Shown here: positions 1-8,640 of the stretch, piece by piece | Position numbering within the stretch: position 1 is the first letter of the stretch | Layout of the letters: each line of letters begins with the position of its first letter | Assembly (NCBI GenBank): GCA_964495075.1 | Contig: CAZBUJ010000004.1 | Location: 1-64,000 of the forward strand | Reading direction: 5' to 3' | Length of the DNA stretch: 64,000 nucleotides | Origin: JAFGJQ01 sp964495075 | GTDB lineage: Bacteria > Planctomycetota > Phycisphaerae > UBA1845 | Made by a program: the position numbers and the translations under genes | The notes under the pieces: model-generated | Told to the model about the DNA's origin: nothing | The model's database searches: none | The model's input: only the letters and a program-made list of their open reading frames with translations

Positions 1-51
<51 letters not shown>

Positions 52-942
52 CTGGTTTGGACGTGGCACCGCCACGAGTTGCTGTGGCCCTGGCAGACGA
101 TTACGCCGGTGGTGCCATCCGCTTCCCAGTTGGCCATTCGATACCTTTCCATCGCGTGGGTCGGCCTGGCGTACATTGTGATCCGTTCGATTCCCGGATG
201 GGTGCGGCTGGGGCGGCACAGCCGGGACGACGCCGAGCAGGCGAGGGCACTGGCCGAGCAAGGTGCGTGGGCCTCGGCGGCATTGCGCCTTCACCGCGGC
301 ATGCAACTCGCGCGGGAGTTGTGGGGTGGTCGACGACCCCCCGCGTGGGCGGTGGCCCTCGACGGACGGATTCGTGAGCACCTGTCCGTATCGCGCCGTC
401 TGTACGCGTACTACACCGGTGACCGGCCGACGTGCCCCGACAGTCCGGAGTCCGGGTTCGCGCCGCGGATCGTGCCCGTGTCGCGGGCGGGCGGCTGGTG
501 GGTGGTGCCGGTGGTACTCGTTCTGGCGGCAGGGGTGATCGTCGATATCGGTGAAGCGATGCGCAATCGTCAGTATGCGCCCCTGCTGTCTTTCAACTTC
601 GTATTGACGGCGACGATTGTCCTGGTGTGGGGCGGTATGCAGGTGATGACGCTGCTGGGGTGGCGGAGTTATTTTCGTTTCGCGCCGGGGGTGGCGGAGT
701 TGCTGACCTATCGGATCTGGCGCAGCCGTGCGCACGTGGAGACGATCGCCCTGCGGGAGCACGACGTGATGCTCGACCTGATGGCCTGGCACATTGTCCT
801 GACGCTGCTGGACCGCCGTCGAAATCGATATGGGCGGTCGTATTACATCCGGCGCACCGCGGACAACTACGAAGCTTGCCTACGGGCGGTGCTCTCGTCC
901 GCGGCGATTCAGTCACTATCGTCGGAGGACTTGGCACAGTGA
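52..942 (+). CDS. Membrane protein of unknown function, 5' end missing
   Basis: The reading frame is open from the first base after the poly-C run, so the true start lies outside the window; the first internal start codon is a TTG at 79. The visible part (about 290 residues) has a hydrophobic segment near its start, a charged helical stretch rich in Ala, Arg and Glu, then two strongly hydrophobic segments (around residues 145-165 and 180-205) and a basic C-terminal soluble part of about 80 residues. No catalytic motif is recognised. It is followed by a TIM-barrel gene on the same strand after 107 bases. I do not recognise the family. The protein is probably an inner-membrane protein. Confidence 0.6.
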   Translation: MVWTWHRHELLWPWQTITPVVPSASQLAIRYLSIAWVGLAYIVIRSIPGWVRLGRHSRDDAEQARALAEQGAWASAALRLHRGMQLARELWGGRRPPAWAVALDGRIREHLSVSRRLYAYYTGDRPTCPDSPESGFAPRIVPVSRAGGWWVVPVVLVLAAGVIVDIGEAMRNRQYAPLLSFNFVLTATIVLVWGGMQVMTLLGWRSYFRFAPGVAELLTYRIWRSRAHVETIALREHDVMLDLMAWHIVLTLLDRRRNRYGRSYYIRRTADNYEACLRAVLSSAAIQSLSSEDLAQ

Positions 943-1049
943 GATGAGCGGTGATCCACCCGGCCGTTCCATTTACTTTTGCCGCGGACAGAGGTAGCCT
1001 CCCGCGATCAGAGACGTGAGGCGCGTGCTGGCGTTGATGAGGAGTTGCG

Positions 1050-1838
1050 ATGTCCGGGCCGGCTATTGGAGTCAACGTTCACGACCTGCGGACCGACCCC
1101 AAGCGGGGTCTGCAGCAAGCGGCCCGGATGGGATTTCGGGCGGTCGAGTTGCGGGCCCTGGACGGCGAAGTCGACCCGGCGACGCTGTCCGCGTCCGGGC
1201 GTCGGCACCTGGGCCGCTACGCGCGAGACCTCGGGCTCCGGTTGGCCGCGCTGGACGCTGATTTCGGGGCCGGCGGGATCGCGGATCCGGCGGCCGTAGA
1301 CGCCTGCGTCCACCGTACGGGCCAGGTCCTGGCACTGGCCCGCGAGCTGGGAGTCCCGATCGTGACGGGCAGCGTCGGGCGACTCGGCGACGACGACTCG
1401 CGGCGCGGGCAGGTGCTCGATGCGTTGCGTTCGATCGGCGAGCAGGCCGACCGGATCGGATCGATCTACGCCGTCAGCACGGCGTACACGTCGCCGGAGC
1501 AGCTCCGTCGACTGGTGGACGAACTCGCCTGTCCGTCGCTCCGGGTCTGCGCCGACCCCGGGGTGTTGGTGATGTCGGGGTTTGAACCGGTGTCGGCGGT
1601 GGAACAACTGGCCGAGCACATCGCGTTATCCCACGCCCGCGACGGTCTGGCCGGCACGGCCGACCGGGCCGGCCGCGAGGTCGTCCTCGGGCAGGGACAC
1701 GTAAACTGGCTGGGGTACCTGTCGACCCTGTCGGCCGCCAACTACGCCGGCCCACACATCCTGCGTCGCGTCGACTCGAGCCGGCCTGCGGAGGACCTCG
1801 CCACCGGCAAGGAGGCCCTCGAATCAAAGCTCATGTGA
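1050..1838 (+). CDS. Sugar phosphate isomerase/epimerase-like TIM barrel
   Basis: The 262-residue product fits the AP-endonuclease-2/xylose-isomerase-like TIM-barrel superfamily: it opens with a beta strand GVNVHDL, has the typical early motif in which a Gly-Phe-x-x-Val-Glu-Leu helps start strand two, and ends strands with acidic and His residues (Asp near 'CADPGV', His in 'LSHARDG', His in 'GQGHVNW'). Family members isomerise or epimerise sugars or cleave inositol derivatives using one or two metals. No signal peptide, so cytoplasmic. A GAGGAG ribosome-binding site lies 8-14 bases before the ATG. It converges with the EamA transporter gene, whose stop is 15 bases away. The substrate is unknown; an amino-sugar role would suit the neighbourhood but is inference. 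Confidence 0.7.
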   Translation: MSGPAIGVNVHDLRTDPKRGLQQAARMGFRAVELRALDGEVDPATLSASGRRHLGRYARDLGLRLAALDADFGAGGIADPAAVDACVHRTGQVLALARELGVPIVTGSVGRLGDDDSRRGQVLDALRSIGEQADRIGSIYAVSTAYTSPEQLRRLVDELACPSLRVCADPGVLVMSGFEPVSAVEQLAEHIALSHARDGLAGTADRAGREVVLGQGHVNWLGYLSTLSAANYAGPHILRRVDSSRPAEDLATGKEALESKLM

Positions 1839-1853
1839 GGGCGGACGTTGTCA

Positions 1854-2777
1854 TCACGAGCCCGCACGGCCGTTGGTCATGGTCACGATGATGACGATTC
1901 CGGCGATCGCGAGGCTGACGGCCAGGAGCTTGCGCCGGGTGAACCGTTCATTGAGGAGAAGCGCGGCGAGCGCGATGGCGAAGATGGTGGAAGTCTGGTT
2001 GAGCAGGCACACGATCGACGCCTTGGCGTATTTGAACCCGGCGATCCAGAAGACGTACGCAAGGTAGGAGCCGAGGATCGACGCGGGGATGCTGATCAAC
2101 CACGTGCGGGACGGTTTGAACGCCCGCATGTACTCCGTGCGCCGCGGCGACGCGATCGCCAGGAAGGGGAGGAATACCGTCCCGGCGGCGAGGCGGATCG
2201 TCGCCGCCCAGATCAGTGGGAAGTCGTCGGCCTCCAGCACGGGCTTGGCCAACACGATCCCGAATCCCATCAGCCCCATCGCCAAGGCCCCCAGCGCGAC
2301 GCCGCTGACAATCTGGCCACTGGTCCGACCGGGGGGCGGCGGGTGCCTCGACGACAGCAACACGCCGCACAGGATCAGCCCGCCGCCGACGTAGTGGTAG
2401 AACGAGAGGCGCTCGCCAAGCAGAATCCACGCGGAGAGCACGGTGAAGGGGCTGTACAGGCAGTCGACGATCGAGACGACTCCGACGCCCAACCGGTTGA
2501 GTGCGGCAAAAAACGCCGTATCGGCCAGCGCGATACCGACGACACCGCTGAACACCATGATGTAAATGTCTTCGCGGGGAAACGCGTGCAGCTCGCCGAA
2601 CCGGCTCGCCATCGCGAGGAGCGTGATGCCGAGCAGCGCGAGGCTGACGATGTTCTTGAACAGGTTCAGCGGGAGGGGGGCGACCTGCTCGCCGGTGCGC
2701 TTGAACAGGACCAGCGCGAACGCCCACGTAACCGCGGTAAGCAAGGCGTAGATCTCGCCGTGATATTGCCCCAGCAT
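1854..2777 (-). CDS. EamA/DMT-family transporter
   Basis: The product of about 307 residues has ten hydrophobic segments in two similar halves, which is the layout of the drug/metabolite transporter (EamA) family. The second half carries the usual end signature, a Leu-Leu-Asn-Glu-Arg stretch followed by a hydrophobic helix. The start was set at the ATG at 2777 because the protein there begins just before the first membrane segment; the frame upstream is open for 50 more codons but these are Arg/Pro-rich and overlap the tail of the next gene. It lies 70 bases downstream of the radical SAM gene on the same strand, so the two may be co-transcribed. Substrate unknown; family members export or import amino acids, nucleosides and similar small molecules. 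Confidence 0.8.
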   Translation of the reverse strand: MLGQYHGEIYALLTAVTWAFALVLFKRTGEQVAPLPLNLFKNIVSLALLGITLLAMASRFGELHAFPREDIYIMVFSGVVGIALADTAFFAALNRLGVGVVSIVDCLYSPFTVLSAWILLGERLSFYHYVGGGLILCGVLLSSRHPPPPGRTSGQIVSGVALGALAMGLMGFGIVLAKPVLEADDFPLIWAATIRLAAGTVFLPFLAIASPRRTEYMRAFKPSRTWLISIPASILGSYLAYVFWIAGFKYAKASIVCLLNQTSTIFAIALAALLLNERFTRRKLLAVSLAIAGIVIIVTMTNGRAGS

Positions 2778-2847
2778 GCGACTCGCGTCTTTCGGTTCCT
2801 CTCCCCGCGGCACCGCGCCAGCACCGTCCGGTGGTCGATCGCGTATA

Positions 2848-3549
2848 CTACCCGTCCGGCGAGCCCACACCAAAGTCCGTGTTGTGCCAGAGCACTTCCA
2901 CCGTCGGGTGATCGTCCAGCCACGCATACTCGTCCCGAAACCAGCGCTTGACCTCCTCGTCGATCAATGGCCCGCTTTTGGTGTTCGGGCTGAACAGGTT
3001 CACGCAGCCGTAGCGGAAGAGGTCCAGCAGGATGTCGATATCCCGGGCGACGGACTCGCGGGTCTGACCGCGAAAGCCGACCAGCAGGCAGATCGTGTCG
3101 GTCAGGGCGGCGACGTCCCGCGGCGAGTCAAACACCATCGCTTTGTTGAGGACGTTGTTGCGGAGGTGATCGTCGAACGTTTCGACGCCGATCTTGATTC
3201 GCGTCGGCACGCCGAAGTAGGCCTGCACCTCGGGCAGCCGCTTGCGGTACGCCCAGTACGACTCGCAGATCAGCTCTTCGATCCCCGTCTGACCGATCGT
3301 GCCGCGGATGCGCTCCCACACGCCGTCCGGCAACTCCTGGATACTGCCGGAGTTAATGACCTCCAGCCGGCCATATCGTCCGGTAACCTGGGTGAGCACC
3401 TCGGCGGCCACTCGGTTGATTTCCGCGTCGTCCGTGCTGTTATCGAGGATGTAGTCGCAAAACCGGCACCGGCTCCAGATGCAGGGCCGCCCCTTGAGCA
3501 GCACGATCTCCCGGGGGATCTTCGACGTGATCTCGGCATAACGCTTCAT
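2848..3549 (-). CDS. Radical SAM-like iron-sulfur protein with CX4CX2C motif
   Basis: The 233-residue product has three clustered cysteines near its N terminus, C23, C28 and C31, in a CX4CX2C arrangement rather than the canonical CX3CX2C. It is followed by the body of a compact radical SAM barrel, including a strand with 'IKIGVETFDD' and a glycine-containing segment 'GFRGQT'. The protein ends with an Asn-Thr-Asp-Phe-Gly-Val-Gly tail. The ATG at 3549 was chosen because similar small radical SAM proteins begin with a Met-Lys-Tyr-type start just before the cluster; the upstream in-frame codons look non-coding. From memory, queuine-salvage QueL-type proteins are similarly small with a comparable ending, but I cannot verify this. 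The neighbouring EamA transporter could serve the same pathway. Confidence 0.7.
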   Translation of the reverse strand: MKRYAEITSKIPREIVLLKGRPCIWSRCRFCDYILDNSTDDAEINRVAAEVLTQVTGRYGRLEVINSGSIQELPDGVWERIRGTIGQTGIEELICESYWAYRKRLPEVQAYFGVPTRIKIGVETFDDHLRNNVLNKAMVFDSPRDVAALTDTICLLVGFRGQTRESVARDIDILLDLFRYGCVNLFSPNTKSGPLIDEEVKRWFRDEYAWLDDHPTVEVLWHNTDFGVGSPDG

Positions 3550-3564
3550 GGCCCCATTTTCGAG

Positions 3565-3583
3565 GCAATCCCCGGGGGATTGC
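3565..3583. promoter_or_regulatory. Perfect palindrome between divergent genes
   Basis: GCAATCCCC and GGGGATTGC form a perfect 9-base inverted repeat with a single central G. It sits 16 bases upstream of the radical SAM start codon and about 108 bases upstream of the Spy-like gene, which is transcribed the other way. The position and symmetry suit a repressor or activator binding site acting on the minus-strand gene, or both genes. No recognised consensus is matched. Confidence 0.35.
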
Positions 3584-3690
3584 AATAGCCCGGTGTCGGG
3601 GGCGTTTCTATCATGGAGCGGCCAACGGCCCCCCGGGCGGTCGGCCTCCTGTCCGAGATGGTGATCTGAAACCAGCAAGGAGATCGAGGA

Positions 3691-4656
3691 ATGGCGACGT
3701 TGATGACCATGGTCCTGTCGAGCCTGATGGCGATCCAGGCGAGCGGCGACCCGCCGGACTCGAAGGGAGAGGGCAAGTCCGGCCGACCCGACATCGAGAC
3801 GTTCGTTCAGCGGGTGGCCGACGTTGTCGATGCCACCGACGAACAGGTGGCCGAACTGGAGGTGATCGCTCGCAAGTACAAGGACGCGGTGGAATCCGCC
3901 CGGGCGGAGCGGAAGCTGGTGATGGAGGCCCGGGGCGAGGAGTTGAAGTCGTTGCGTGAGAAGATGCGGGAAGCCCGGGCGGCCGGCGATGACGCGAAGA
4001 TGAAGGAGCTCAAGGGCGAGATTCGCGAGATCCTGGGTGGCCGGTCACAGCAGGAGTTGATGCGGCAGGCGCGGAAAGAGATCACCGATTTACTGACGCC
4101 GGAACAGCGGATCAAGTTCGAGGCACTGATGGCCCGCATGAACGGAGGCGGGAAGGGTCGGGCCACCACGCCGGCTCGCGCCGAGAGACGCGGTGGCGGG
4201 GCCGGCATCTACCGATTCATACGCAGCCTGGCCGAGGAAGTCCGCGCGACCGAGGAACAGCGTCGGGCGTTGTTGGCGATCGCGGCGGATCATGTGCGGG
4301 CCATCAAGGCGGCCGAAGCCGAGCAGATCATCGCCCGCGAGGAAGGGCGGCAACGGCTCGAAGCGTTGCACCAGCAGCTTCGCGAGGCCCGACGTAGCGG
4401 CGATGTCAAGACGGCTCGCGGCCTGCGGGAACAGATCGAGGGCATCGTCGGCACGCCGTTCCGGGACATCATGCGGCAAACGCACGACCGCATCGTCGAT
4501 GTCCTGACGGAAGAGCAGATGCCGAAGTTCGAGGCCATGCGGAGCGAGCTCCGGAAGACCGCAGGCGAGCGGGCGGCGCCGCTCCGCGGGCGCAGCCCGG
4601 CCAAGGGCCCGCGACCGGAACGGCTGCCGGCTGACCCCGTCGACGACGCCGTCTGA
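3691..4656 (+). CDS. Tandem Spy/LTXXQ-like periplasmic coiled-coil protein
   Basis: The 321-residue product has a short hydrophobic N terminus that could be a weak signal peptide, then two copies of one all-helical unit of about 120 residues (roughly residues 35-150 and 170-295). Each copy has a helix starting with (T/A)xEQ, a long Glu/Arg/Lys-rich amphipathic helix, and an end of the form 'LT-x-E-Q-x-x-K-F-E-A'. This resembles the LTXXQ pattern of Spy/CpxP envelope-stress chaperones, which are normally single-unit proteins of about 160 residues. A strong ribosome-binding site (AAGGAG) precedes the ATG. It may act as an envelope chaperone or sensor. The duplication is clear from the sequence; the function is inferred. 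Confidence 0.65.
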   Translation: MATLMTMVLSSLMAIQASGDPPDSKGEGKSGRPDIETFVQRVADVVDATDEQVAELEVIARKYKDAVESARAERKLVMEARGEELKSLREKMREARAAGDDAKMKELKGEIREILGGRSQQELMRQARKEITDLLTPEQRIKFEALMARMNGGGKGRATTPARAERRGGGAGIYRFIRSLAEEVRATEEQRRALLAIAADHVRAIKAAEAEQIIAREEGRQRLEALHQQLREARRSGDVKTARGLREQIEGIVGTPFRDIMRQTHDRIVDVLTEEQMPKFEAMRSELRKTAGERAAPLRGRSPAKGPRPERLPADPVDDAV

Positions 4657-4694
4657 CCAGCGCCTTGGGGGGATGATCAATCAGCAGGCAAACC

Positions 4695-4730
4695 GCGAGG
4701 CGGCGGGCCCGCCGTCGCGTTGCTTCTTTT
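4695..4730. terminator. Hairpin plus T-rich tail between convergent genes
   Basis: A CGGCG/CGCCG stem with a GGCC loop is extended by GCGA/TCGC across a two-base bulge, and is followed on the plus strand by a T-rich stretch ending in TTTT. It lies 39 bases past the stop of the Spy-like gene and before the convergent amidase gene end, which suits an intrinsic terminator for the plus-strand gene. Confidence 0.5.
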
Positions 4731-4772
4731 GCGCCCTTCGCAATTCACCGCTCTCTGGCTATTCGCCACGTA

Positions 4773-6683
4773 CTATTCGCTATTCCGGCGTACCATCTCG
4801 TCCACGTCGGCGGCGAGCCGCTCAAGGTATTCCGCCCCGCGCGGATGCTCGGTGATGCCGACCAGGATGTAGCATTGCCCTTCGTGCTCGATCAGGGCGG
4901 TGTCCAAATGATGGTCCTCCCACGTTCCGCTCTTGCGCAGGATCGTGGCGTTCGTGGCGGCCAGTCCTTTCACGAACTTCGTCTCGTGGTGGTCGAGCCA
5001 CGGTGACGCGAAAATCTCCTTCATCACGGCGGACGCGCCCGGGCTGACGAGGCGTCCCTGCTCGAGCATGAGGTAGAACCGCATGCACTGGCGCACCGTA
5101 GCCGCGTGCGAGAGGTTCTTCAGCGGGTCGCGAAGCCGCTCGTCGGCCTTGGAATAGTGCTTGCCCATCCACAGGCCGCCGCCGTGCCGCATGTCGTACA
5201 AGCGGTAACGCTGGCTTTCGAGGACCCCGGCAATGGTCATGAGTCCCAGCTCCTCGCTGAATCGGGCGGCGACGGCGTTGTCGGAGAGCTTGATCATGCG
5301 GCCGAGCTGCTCTCTGATGTCCGGGTCGAGGTTGGTGGCCGCTTCGGGATGCTCAACGAAGTACGTGAGCAGGATCGCTATTTTGGGGACGCTGGCCGCG
5401 TAGAACATGGCGTTCGGCCGGATCATGGCCACCCGGCCGCGGTTCAGGTCGAGTACGCCGCACGCCCGCTGCTCGACGGTGATCCCGAGTTCGCGGCACA
5501 GCGTTCGGTCAATCCCGATCAACTGCCGCTGCAGAAACGAGTCGACGCGGGCCTTGTGCCCGAGCCGGAGGTTGTCGACGTCCGCCACCACGCCGGCCAC
5601 GTCGATCCACGCGTAAGGGTCCAGCACGGAGTTCTTGTGCTTGTTGACGAATTGAATCTCGACGCGGTGCCCGCCGGGCGACAGGTCGTTCGGCAGCGCG
5701 ACGGTCAACCGGTGGCCTTCGTTGCGGAACGTGAAATCGAGCGGCTGCCCGTCCAGGCGAACATCGATCGAGCTGCTGAGAATCGCTGGCCGTTCCGCGC
5801 CCCAGGACTTGCGGTTCCGCAGCCCGTCGTCCAGCTCGAACACGAGCACGCCGGTCTCGCCGGGAATCACGCGACCGTCCGCCGGCTCCACCAGCTTCTG
5901 GCGCGGCAGCCCGGCGTAGGCGTACCGGGCGAGACCGTCGAACAGACCGTACGCTTCCATGAAGTTGTGCTCGGCGGTGCGCAGGCGTTGTTCTTCCTCC
6001 GGGTTGGAGAAGAAGGACGATTCGGTCAGCGCCGCCGTGACGTCCGCGTTCCGAAGCACGCCGAAGCCCACGTCGTAGATGAGCTGATCGCTCTTGATCG
6101 AGTCACCCGCGATCTGCGGGAACTGAAACGCCTGGAGCAAGCCCTGGCACAGATACCGGGCGAGGTCGAGATTGGCCGGTCGGTAGTCGACGCCCACGTG
6201 TTTGAACACCGCGGTGCGGTTCACATCCGGCTTTCCGATGGCGTTGTGGTGCAGCGAGACGAACAAGTCCGCTGGCCAGCGGTTGGCGACTTCCGCCCGT
6301 TCGGCCAGCGACGAATCCAGGTCCGCCTCGCGGGTAAGCCGCACGTCCGCGCCGGCCGCCTGCAGGCACGTGCGAAGGTACTTCGCGACCCGCAGGTTCA
6401 CCTCGGCTTCCCGGACCCCGCTCGGGCCGCGCTTGTAGCCTCGCTTGTGAGCGTCGCCGCCGTGGCCCGGGTCCAGGCAGATGCGAACGCCTTCCAGATA
6501 CCGCGCGTAGGGCGGGACGGGCCACGGGTCCGTGCCGATCCGGACCTCGGCGTAGTCGTCGGGGGCTTCGATGATGGTCCCGACGGCCAGCATCGGATCG
6601 ACCGGCTCGCGTGGCTCGTGACAGCCGGCCACGACCAGGACGACCAGCCCGGGCAGCCCGCCACGCCACAGGGGACAGCGCAT
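4773..6683 (-). CDS. Lipoprotein: MurNAc-L-Ala amidase fused to class A serine hydrolase
   Basis: The 636-residue product begins with a lipoprotein signal (hydrophobic core then V-A-G-C, Cys21). Residues 65-250 are an Amidase_3 zinc domain: DPGHGG with His74, Glu92 in the REAEVN segment, His145 in SLHHNA, and catalytic Glu221 in ALTESSFFSNPEE. All expected ligands and the catalytic Glu are present. After a beta-rich linker (about 265-360), residues 380-636 form a penicillin-recognising fold with S431-V-P-K434, S467-D-N469 and K584-S-G586, the three active-site motifs of class A beta-lactamases and low-molecular-weight PBPs. The first domain should cut the MurNAc-L-Ala bond; the second may be a DD-carboxypeptidase, endopeptidase or beta-lactamase. 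It is divergent from the MurNAc-6-P etherase gene, which fits peptidoglycan turnover. Confidence 0.88.
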   Translation of the reverse strand: MRCPLWRGGLPGLVVLVVAGCHEPREPVDPMLAVGTIIEAPDDYAEVRIGTDPWPVPPYARYLEGVRICLDPGHGGDAHKRGYKRGPSGVREAEVNLRVAKYLRTCLQAAGADVRLTREADLDSSLAERAEVANRWPADLFVSLHHNAIGKPDVNRTAVFKHVGVDYRPANLDLARYLCQGLLQAFQFPQIAGDSIKSDQLIYDVGFGVLRNADVTAALTESSFFSNPEEEQRLRTAEHNFMEAYGLFDGLARYAYAGLPRQKLVEPADGRVIPGETGVLVFELDDGLRNRKSWGAERPAILSSSIDVRLDGQPLDFTFRNEGHRLTVALPNDLSPGGHRVEIQFVNKHKNSVLDPYAWIDVAGVVADVDNLRLGHKARVDSFLQRQLIGIDRTLCRELGITVEQRACGVLDLNRGRVAMIRPNAMFYAASVPKIAILLTYFVEHPEAATNLDPDIREQLGRMIKLSDNAVAARFSEELGLMTIAGVLESQRYRLYDMRHGGGLWMGKHYSKADERLRDPLKNLSHAATVRQCMRFYLMLEQGRLVSPGASAVMKEIFASPWLDHHETKFVKGLAATNATILRKSGTWEDHHLDTALIEHEGQCYILVGITEHPRGAEYLERLAADVDEMVRRNSE

Positions 6684-6813
6684 GATCAGTTCTCCGGTGA
6701 GATTCGCTTGAGACGCTATCGTACGACCGATCCCTTATAGCGGAGAAACAACGCGTCGGCCAGACGGTGGTCAGCCGGGGCGAAACTGGATAACTTACGG
6801 TGGCCGAGCTTGA

Positions 6814-6835
6814 CGCTCAAACACGATCGTGAGCG
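6814..6835. promoter_or_regulatory. Inverted repeat upstream of MurNAc-6-P etherase gene
   Basis: CGCTCA and TGAGCG form a 6-base inverted repeat with a 10-base spacer, 75 bases before the etherase start codon in the divergent intergenic region. It overlaps a TTGACG that could be a -35 element, although no good -10 follows. A weak operator candidate only. Confidence 0.2.
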
Positions 6836-6910
6836 CGCCGCCGGCCACGTGCGCGGTGTGGTCGGCACCAGCACAGGTGTGCGAGAATCGTTCGCTGGAG
6901 TCTGTAGCCG

Positions 6911-8626
6911 ATGCCGTCCGTCTCCATCACGGAATCACCCAACGAGTTGACCATGGACATCGACGTGGCGGGCCCCGCGCAGATCGTGCGGCTGCTTCGG
7001 GCGAGCGACGCCCAGATCGCCAGCGGGTACCTCGGCTATCCGGCCCTGTCCGACGACGTGATCGTCCAGCGGATCGTTGGGGTGATCGAGTGGGCCACGC
7101 CGTTGATCGGCCGCAAGGACGCCGCCATCGTGATCTCCGGGGCCGGCACAAGCGGACGGCTGGCCATGTTCGCCGCCCGCACGTTCAACCGCTGGCTGGC
7201 CCGCCAGGGTCGGCATCCCAACTTTCACTATCTGATGGCCGGCGGCAATCTCGCCCTCATCAAGGCCCAGGAGAAGGCGGAAGACGATCCGCACCAGGCA
7301 TGGAAAGACCTCCAGCCGAGGATCGCGGACAAGAAGCGGGTGTTGTACGTGGGGATTACGTGTGCGTTCGCCGCGCCGTACGTGGCGTCGCAATTGTGGC
7401 ACTTATCGGACCGGCCCCGCGCCCACTGCGTCCTCATCGGCTTCAACCCGGAGGATCGCGCGCGCACCACCGAGATCGAAGGCTGGGACAAGACTTTCGC
7501 CGATGTTATGCAGGCAATCTCCGGCCGGCCGAATTGCGCGATCCTCAACCCGGTGGTCGGGCCGGAACCGATCACCGGCTCCACCCGGATGAAGGGCGGC
7601 AGCGGCACCAAGCTATTGCTCGAACTGGTGTTCGCCCTCGCGATGCAGCGGGCGGGCCTCGCGCCGCGTCGCACAAAAAGCACCGATATCGCCGGCCCCG
7701 TTCGCGAGTGCCTGTACGACTACGAGCGTGCGCGGATCGCCGCCTATGTGGACGTGGAGTCGATCGCTTCGCTCATTCGACTCGGTGGTCACGCTCTGCG
7801 CGAGGGGCGCCGCGTCTATTACGTGGGCTCGGGCACGCCCGGCCTCCTCGGGATCATCGACGCCTCCGAATGCCCACCGACGTTCGGGGCGGGATTCGAC
7901 GATGTGCGCGGGTTTCTCGCCGGCGGCTGGAAAGAACTGCTCGGCCCCGGTCTGGACCTGAGTACGGCCGGTGCGTGGTATCGCATCGCGCTGAACGACT
8001 TCTTCCGGGAGCAGGTTCCCGCGATGGCCCGGGATGCGCTGGTGGTCGTCCTGCCGCACTTGCGGATGACCAGGGCACTCGCGGACGCCGTTGAGCGCAG
8101 CCGCCGGGCCGGTGCCGCGGTGGCCCTGGTCGACGCCTGGTCCCGCGACCACGGGCCGGTTGCCTTCGACGCCGCGGTTCGACTCGCGGGCGTGCCCCGC
8201 CCGATCCTTCCGGGCGTGCCCGCCTTCCACGAGTTCGCCACGAAACTGGTCCTCAATGCCGTCACCACCGGCGCGCATGTCCTCTGCGGCAAGGTCTACC
8301 GGAACCGCATGGTCGACCTGCGGATCAGCAACACGAAACTCTACTACCGCACGCTCGGCATCATCGAGAACATCATGGGCGTGTCGCCGGCGGCGGCCAA
8401 AAGAGCGCTGCTCCGCAGCCTCTACCACGTCGACCACGTCAACTCGGAACTGATGCAGCGCAAACCGTCCGCCCACGTGGAAGCGGCCACCAATGGGTCG
8501 AAGATCGTGCCCCGCGCACTCGTGATGGCCGGCAGCCAGGCGACGTGCGCCGAGGCCGAGGCCCTGATGCGGAAGGAGCCGATCGTCCGGACCGCCATCG
8601 AACGGTTGAAGCAGAGCGCGAGGTAA
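6911..8626 (+). CDS. murQ: Double-SIS N-acetylmuramic acid 6-phosphate etherase, GKRP-like
   Basis: The 571-residue product is about twice the length of standard MurQ (about 300) and has two SIS domains plus the C-terminal helical part, the layout of animal glucokinase regulatory protein (GKRP). SIS1 carries SGAGTSGRL (76-84), an AGGxxALI...EKAED segment with Glu124, and GSTRMKGG (223-230). SIS2 carries the MurQ signature DASECPPTFG starting at Asp317, with Glu320 matching E. coli MurQ Glu83; Glu124 matches its Glu114. The C-terminal 'KVYRNRMVDLRISN' segment is shared with GKRP and MurQ. MurQ cleaves the lactyl ether of MurNAc-6-P to give GlcNAc-6-P and lactate in the cytoplasm. The gene sits between cell-wall hydrolases. 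Catalysis is likely but not certain; a purely regulatory GKRP-like role is the alternative. Confidence 0.85.
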   Translation: MPSVSITESPNELTMDIDVAGPAQIVRLLRASDAQIASGYLGYPALSDDVIVQRIVGVIEWATPLIGRKDAAIVISGAGTSGRLAMFAARTFNRWLARQGRHPNFHYLMAGGNLALIKAQEKAEDDPHQAWKDLQPRIADKKRVLYVGITCAFAAPYVASQLWHLSDRPRAHCVLIGFNPEDRARTTEIEGWDKTFADVMQAISGRPNCAILNPVVGPEPITGSTRMKGGSGTKLLLELVFALAMQRAGLAPRRTKSTDIAGPVRECLYDYERARIAAYVDVESIASLIRLGGHALREGRRVYYVGSGTPGLLGIIDASECPPTFGAGFDDVRGFLAGGWKELLGPGLDLSTAGAWYRIALNDFFREQVPAMARDALVVVLPHLRMTRALADAVERSRRAGAAVALVDAWSRDHGPVAFDAAVRLAGVPRPILPGVPAFHEFATKLVLNAVTTGAHVLCGKVYRNRMVDLRISNTKLYYRTLGIIENIMGVSPAAAKRALLRSLYHVDHVNSELMQRKPSAHVEAATNGSKIVPRALVMAGSQATCAEAEALMRKEPIVRTAIERLKQSAR

Positions 8627-8640
8627 TCCGCCGGCCGGCG

